Below are positions 34,201-37,822 of a DNA stretch of 37,822 nt, one piece after another (the first letter of the stretch is position 1; the number at the start of each line of letters is the position of its first letter). The translations under genes and the position numbers were made by a program. The stretch is from the NCBI GenBank assembly GCA_019649035.1, contig BMAT01006665.1, forward strand, positions 117,144 through 154,965. The letters run 5' to 3'. The DNA is from Elysia marginata. Taxonomy: Eukaryota > Mollusca > Gastropoda > Plakobranchidae. Below the pieces are notes generated by a model. That model ran no database searches. It was not told the DNA's origin and worked only from the letters and a program-made list of their open reading frames with translations.

Positions 34201-35657
34201 TATCATAGTTTTGTGAAAGATATGGCTTAAATTAATTTTTTTAAATACTTAACCGTTACTAATTGTTTATGAGTAGCCTAAATAAAGCCAGATTAAAAGC
34301 AGTGTTTGTTATTGGTACGTGTGTTTTCAAAAACCTAAATTCTTACATTTAGCTCAAATTTACTTGTTAATCCAGAACATAAAAAATGCTGAGTTAATTG
34401 TTCAGCGAAATGGTGGATGCGTACTAAAAGACTTTTGAATTGCAAGACATTATGGCTCAACTTTTTAAGATTGAATTGCCAATGAAACTCAAACTGGGAC
34501 AGAATAAACAGTGAAATCCAGTGAATCCATGAAAGTATTTGCATAGAGTATGTAAACCCTCATATTTACAAAGATAATATACAAAAATAATGTAAGTAAT
34601 CAGTGGGAAATAAACTGTAATACTGACAGTAGAGGAGTGTATAACATTAAAATAAGAGCAGGTCTAAAAAAAACTTGAACTCTTCCATCCATAGGACTGA
34701 GACTAAGAATTTGTATTTTTTTTTTAATCTCCCCTGTGCTTAACATGTTTGTGACATACATATTCCCTAGAAAGTTTGATTTTTGTCCATTTAAAATGTT
34801 AAAAAAATAGTTAGGAGTTTTTTTTAAACATTTCAATGTGTGAAACCAATCACAAAATGTAATAAATATGTAATCATATTTAATATTTCAGGTGAACACA
34901 CAACTTTATTTAAATATTAAACTGGTTTAGGCCTTTATCTTTTAAATTCCAAATGATGAGATGCACCTATATTTTTGGGGGCATTTAGATTTTTGACATT
35001 AATGCCAACTTCCTCTCATAAAACCAACCGACATGCAAATTTTAAAAGAGCCTTTTAGAGTAGTCAAAATGGAAAAAGCTTCAAGAACAACCTTTCTCAT
35101 TTGGACTAGAGATAAATATCATCAATCTGATTATTTTAACTAAATAAGTCCAAGAGGCTGCACAATGCGGCAAGTAGATTCACATTAATATGTTTTTATC
35201 TGTAAAGTACCTGGTGGATTTAAGTAGTCGTACATTCTCAAGACAATTGTCTTTGATGTCTCAACACCCAGAAATGAAAAAAAAAAACTAGCATGTTGGC
35301 ATACGAAACAAAGAAACATGCCCTGCTTTCTATTAGCCTACATTCTTGCAAGATCATCCATAAAAACCAGGAGTAAGCCTAGGGGCTTGAAGAACTAATT
35401 AACCAATCAAAAACACATGGGTTTTGAAGACTTTCAATTCTTTCTTTCGCAGCCTTTATACATTCATACAATAGTGTTAAGGTAAGACTTGACAAAACAT
35501 TGAGATAAAACTTGTAAAAATGTACAATGATCAAATGAAAAACCTCATGGCTGATAACCATTTTTTTAAAAAAATATCTGTACAGCATAAAGTACACATG
35601 CATTAAGTGTTCCCCACTTTGAATTCAACATAATCCACACTTTTTTTCCTCACAACT
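31240..35657. other. AT-rich stretch, possibly 3' UTR of the exchanger at its right end
   Basis: No coding sequence was recognised in 4.4 kb. A C-rich, G-poor run with CA repeats lies at about 32835-32905. Short frames (33212-33418, 34335-34544, 34600-34836, 35379-35603) are AT-composition noise. The right part could be 3' UTR of the minus-strand exchanger if its proximal polyadenylation signal is not used. Confidence 0.4.
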
Positions 35658-35663
35658 TTTATT
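35658..35663 (-). promoter_or_regulatory. Candidate polyadenylation signal of the NCKX gene
   Basis: TTTATT on the plus strand is AATAAA on the minus strand, about 55 bases after the exchanger's stop codon. Other AATAAA words occur further on, so use is uncertain. Confidence 0.35.
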
Positions 35664-35718
35664 TCATCAGGCTTCCCAACATTTAAAACTTTCAGAGTAA
35701 TTAAGGAATCATCTTGCC

Positions 35719-35918
35719 TCAGTAATCACTAGGGCATTCTTCTGGGTGGAAGTATCCGAAAACATTGAGCTCATACATGGAGGCAAGGATGCTGTAAGCA
35801 ATGTATACAAACATGAAGACGATTGAGATGCATCTGTCCAGCAACCACTTGTTGAAGTGAATTCCAAGAACCAGGATAGCAACAGTAGATAACAATGTTA
35901 TGGACGAATACAGCAGAC
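35719..35918 (-). CDS. SLC24A: NCKX terminal coding exon
   Basis: The first two bases complete the Gly of SEGLLYSS. The 65 residues before TGA contain two or three hydrophobic helices with the family's IHFNKW motif between them and a short acidic tail (PEECPSDY). The acceptor is a pyrimidine-poor but usable CCCCACCAG. Confidence 0.92.
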
Positions 35919-36634
35919 CTGGTGGGGTATAAATGAAAAGAAATAGAAAGTTTGCTTAAAAAGAAGTATGAAGATCAATTATGATTTTGTTTCAGCACAG
36001 TTACATTTTTGAGTAAAAAATTCTTCATTGTTTTACTGGAAAACTGTCTTGGACTTCCTTTAATACCAATAAATGAGCAATTTTTTCAAACTTTAACAAG
36101 TATGGAACCTTGGCTAAGACTTTATTCACCCAGTAGCTGACTTTCACACTTCAATTGCCTAATATGGATGGGTTTCCAAATGGATCACAAAGCAGGATGC
36201 AAAATGTCTCATTCACACCTACATGACATTTTATGTGGTGAGTTCAGTCAATACTGTAACTGTAGGTTAAAATGGGGACCTCTTTTATTAACCTTTGGTT
36301 TGCCTTGTCCGCATGAACATTTAAAAAAAATGACGATGTACTCAGCAAGCTTAATCAATTAGCTCTTTCAGACAGGTTTTTATATTTTTGACAAAAAGGG
36401 CACTTACTTTTTAACAAGTCATTTTCAAGGATTTCAGGTGATGCAGTTACAAAAAAAGAAAAAACAAAGAATAGCTATAATCAATTATTAAGTGCTATAT
36501 ACCTTCACTGTAGACTTGGATAGTGCTCCCAGGAGAAAGGACACATGTTTGCAGAAACCAAGGAATGCCCATGCAAACCAGGATGTCAAATACATTACTG
36601 CCAACTGCGTTAGACACGGCCATGTCACCAAGCC
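35719..36634 (-). CDS. SLC24A: K+-dependent Na+/Ca2+ exchanger (NCKX/SLC24A), 3' end, last two exons
   Basis: NCKX proteins are plasma-membrane exchangers that extrude Ca2+ and K+ using the inward Na+ gradient. Two exons join in phase: 36634-36503, donor GAAG|GTATAT, and 35918-35719, acceptor CACCAG and stop TGA. They give the last 110 or so residues. The first exon encodes LGDMAVSNAVGSNVFDILVC, the core of the alpha-2 repeat. Its Asp (codon 36587-36585) corresponds to NCKX2 Asp575, which sets K+ dependence, so a K+-dependent type is predicted. The remainder supplies C-terminal membrane helices, including LLSTVAILVLGIHFNKWLLD and ISIVFMFVYIAYSILASMYE, and ends FHPEECPSDY. The alpha-1 repeat, cytosolic loop and signal peptide would be encoded to the right, outside the window, since the first exon here starts in phase 1. 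The family is clear; which of the SLC24A paralogues cannot be told. Confidence 0.93.
36503..36634 (-). CDS. SLC24A: NCKX alpha-2 repeat exon
   Basis: This 132-base exon has acceptor AAACAG before 36634 and donor GT at 36502-36501. It encodes most of the alpha-2 ion-binding repeat, then GIPWFLQTCVL and PGSTIQVYSE. It starts by completing a Gly codon and ends in phase 1. Confidence 0.93.
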
Positions 36635-37019
36635 CTGTTTAAAAACACAAATATGCAGAGAGTTACTGATAATGTTTTGTCAGGTGTTACAAAACGAACC
36701 CATGAGCATACACTCTGCTTAATGCAACTTAAAGAAAAAATTAAAGTGAGAAAACTATTGAGTAACATCAATAAACTGTTATAGCAGACCCTGGATTCAA
36801 TGATGCAAGGAAATTTTGAATACCTTATACTCACAACCCAATTTAAAACAACAAATTAAGGTATTAATGAAAAAGACCACAATAAATGAAGAGAAAGGTC
36901 GCAAAAAAGGCAAGCTGGGTGTACGTGTTAAATATCTTGACCCTCCCTGCAATGATAGATAGTTAGATGATGTATCATTTTTAGTCTGATGATACACAAT
37001 TATATAAAGCTTGCACCCG
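36635..37019. other. NCKX intron, non-coding
   Basis: No further exon of the exchanger was recognised between the alpha-2 exon and the LINE remnant. The short frames here are noise. Confidence 0.5.
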
Positions 37020-37500
37020 TGAAGAGAACCCAGGTATATTAAAGTCTGTAGAAAATTGTGTTTTTAAAATCAAGCAATGCATGACAAGAAATAAACTAAA
37101 GCTACCATACAATAAGACTGAAATTATTATCAGAAACAGCCCTCGTCATGTTATTCTACCCCAAAAACCTCCCATCTGTAAACATCAATGGTAATATCAT
37201 AAAACTAGCAACGAAAGTGGACATTTAGGTGTCTTTATTGACAATGAAATGTCTATGGATGCCCATACATCTGCATTGAGCAAAAATCTCAATTTCCAAC
37301 TGAGAAAAGTAGGCCTAAACAATATAAGATTGTCCCCTACAAAGGAAATTAAAATAAAACTTGCAACAACTCTGATTTTGTCTAAACTAAATTATAGCAC
37401 CTATATAATAGCCGGGTCATCTTACAAAAAGAAAAAGATTCAATCTATACAAAGTAGTGCTGTCAACTCTAAAAGAATTTTAAAGAAAGATCAAACCTAA
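37020..37500 (+). mobile_element. CR1/L2-like LINE remnant (RT C-terminal part)
   Basis: Fragments of a non-LTR RT run in order. SVENCVFKIKQCMTRNKLKL with NKTEIII is followed by VNINGNIIKLATK in another frame. HLGVFIDNEMSMDAHTSALS follows, then LATTLILSKLNYSTYIIAGS and IQSIQSSAVNSKRIL. This is the segment after the catalytic motif in CR1/L2/jockey-type elements (KLK--KTE, LGV-D--L-M--H, LDYCN---AG, LQ--QN-AAR). The TAG at about 37228 and two frame changes make it a dead copy. It is opposite in orientation to the exchanger and probably lies in its intron. Confidence 0.75.
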
Positions 37501-37780
37501 CATTTCCAGAGTCAATAATCTATTTTCTAAATCTGTATGTCTGTGATAACCTGTATATACTGTACCAATTATTTATTTCCTTATTTGTGCCTACAATTTC
37601 ATAATGCTATATATATACCCCACCATTAATTCATGGGCTTTTAATTTATTGTACATTTTCTTGTAAACTTATGTGTGACTTAAGTTATTGAAGGATTACA
37701 TTTTAATTTTTAGAACTCTTAGGGGTGCATGTTTTACAAATTTATTTATATATGTCTGTACAAAATTATATCACATTAGA
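37501..37780. other. AT-rich stretch between LINE remnant and mariner end
   Basis: Mostly AT-rich sequence with no recognisable coding. It may include the non-coding 3' part of the LINE remnant. Confidence 0.4.
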
Positions 37781-37822
37781 TACGAGGGCTCTTTCAGAAA
37801 TAACCGAAAAATGCCCATTGCT
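37781..37822. mobile_element. Probable mariner terminal inverted repeat at window end
   Basis: A TA dinucleotide is followed by CGAGGGCTCTTTCAGAAATA. This resembles the CGAGGGCTGTTCA-type ends of invertebrate mariner elements, where TA is the target duplication. The element body would lie beyond the window. Recognition is by motif only. Confidence 0.5.

Noticed and set aside
1-37822. Prokaryotic-type systems (CRISPR arrays, operons, phage or toxin-antitoxin loci)
   Set aside because: Introns, LINEs, SINEs and metazoan genes make this a animal nuclear sequence, and no such structures were seen.

Overview
This is an AT-rich eukaryotic (metazoan) genomic window. It holds spliced genes with GT-AG introns, many decayed retroposons and microsatellites, and two assembly gaps. 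The conceptual proteins of the LINE fragments and the tRNA-derived SINEs resemble those I associate with gastropod and other lophotrochozoan genomes. I infer a mollusc, probably a gastropod, with moderate confidence. There are no bacterial operons, CRISPR arrays or phage genes.

Three host loci can be supported. (1) A plus-strand gene at 4194-10605, five exons with consistent splice phases, encodes all but the N-terminal part of a SPEF1/CLAMP-type calponin-homology microtubule-bundling protein of motile cilia and flagella. Its first coding exon is not visible and probably lies upstream of the window. (2) A plus-strand, apparently single-exon open frame at 25232-27004 encodes a 590-residue protein that I do not recognise. 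It has a disordered N-terminus, an Ala8/Arg7 tract and a well-structured C-terminal block. (3) The last two coding exons of a minus-strand SLC24A (NCKX) potassium-dependent sodium/calcium exchanger lie at 35719-36634. They include most of the alpha-2 repeat with its potassium-determining Asp.

The rest is mostly intron, intergenic DNA and mobile-element debris. From left to right it holds a mariner transposase remnant (about 940-1450) and a 5'-truncated RTE-type LINE with a TGA-repeat tail (about 1635-2880). A second RTE-like LINE inside a SPEF1 intron is broken into two opposed halves (6757-8194), the pattern of twin-priming 5' inversion. Further right are a tRNA-derived SINE (about 20335-20455), a LINE fragment ending beside a 153-bp GAA tract (21070-22127) and another SINE (about 28425-28550). 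A head-to-head SINE pair flanked by a perfect 12-bp direct repeat lies at 30884-31239. A CR1/L2-like LINE remnant (37020-37500) and what looks like the terminal inverted repeat of a mariner element entering at the right edge (37781-37822) close the window.

The three host genes share no evident operon or pathway. SPEF1 is ciliary, NCKX is a plasma-membrane ion exchanger, and the 590-residue protein has no assigned role. I found no convincing multi-gene undescribed system. The items most worth a second look are the inverted SINE dimer with its target duplication, the 5'-inverted LINE, and the unrecognised intronless 590-residue protein.
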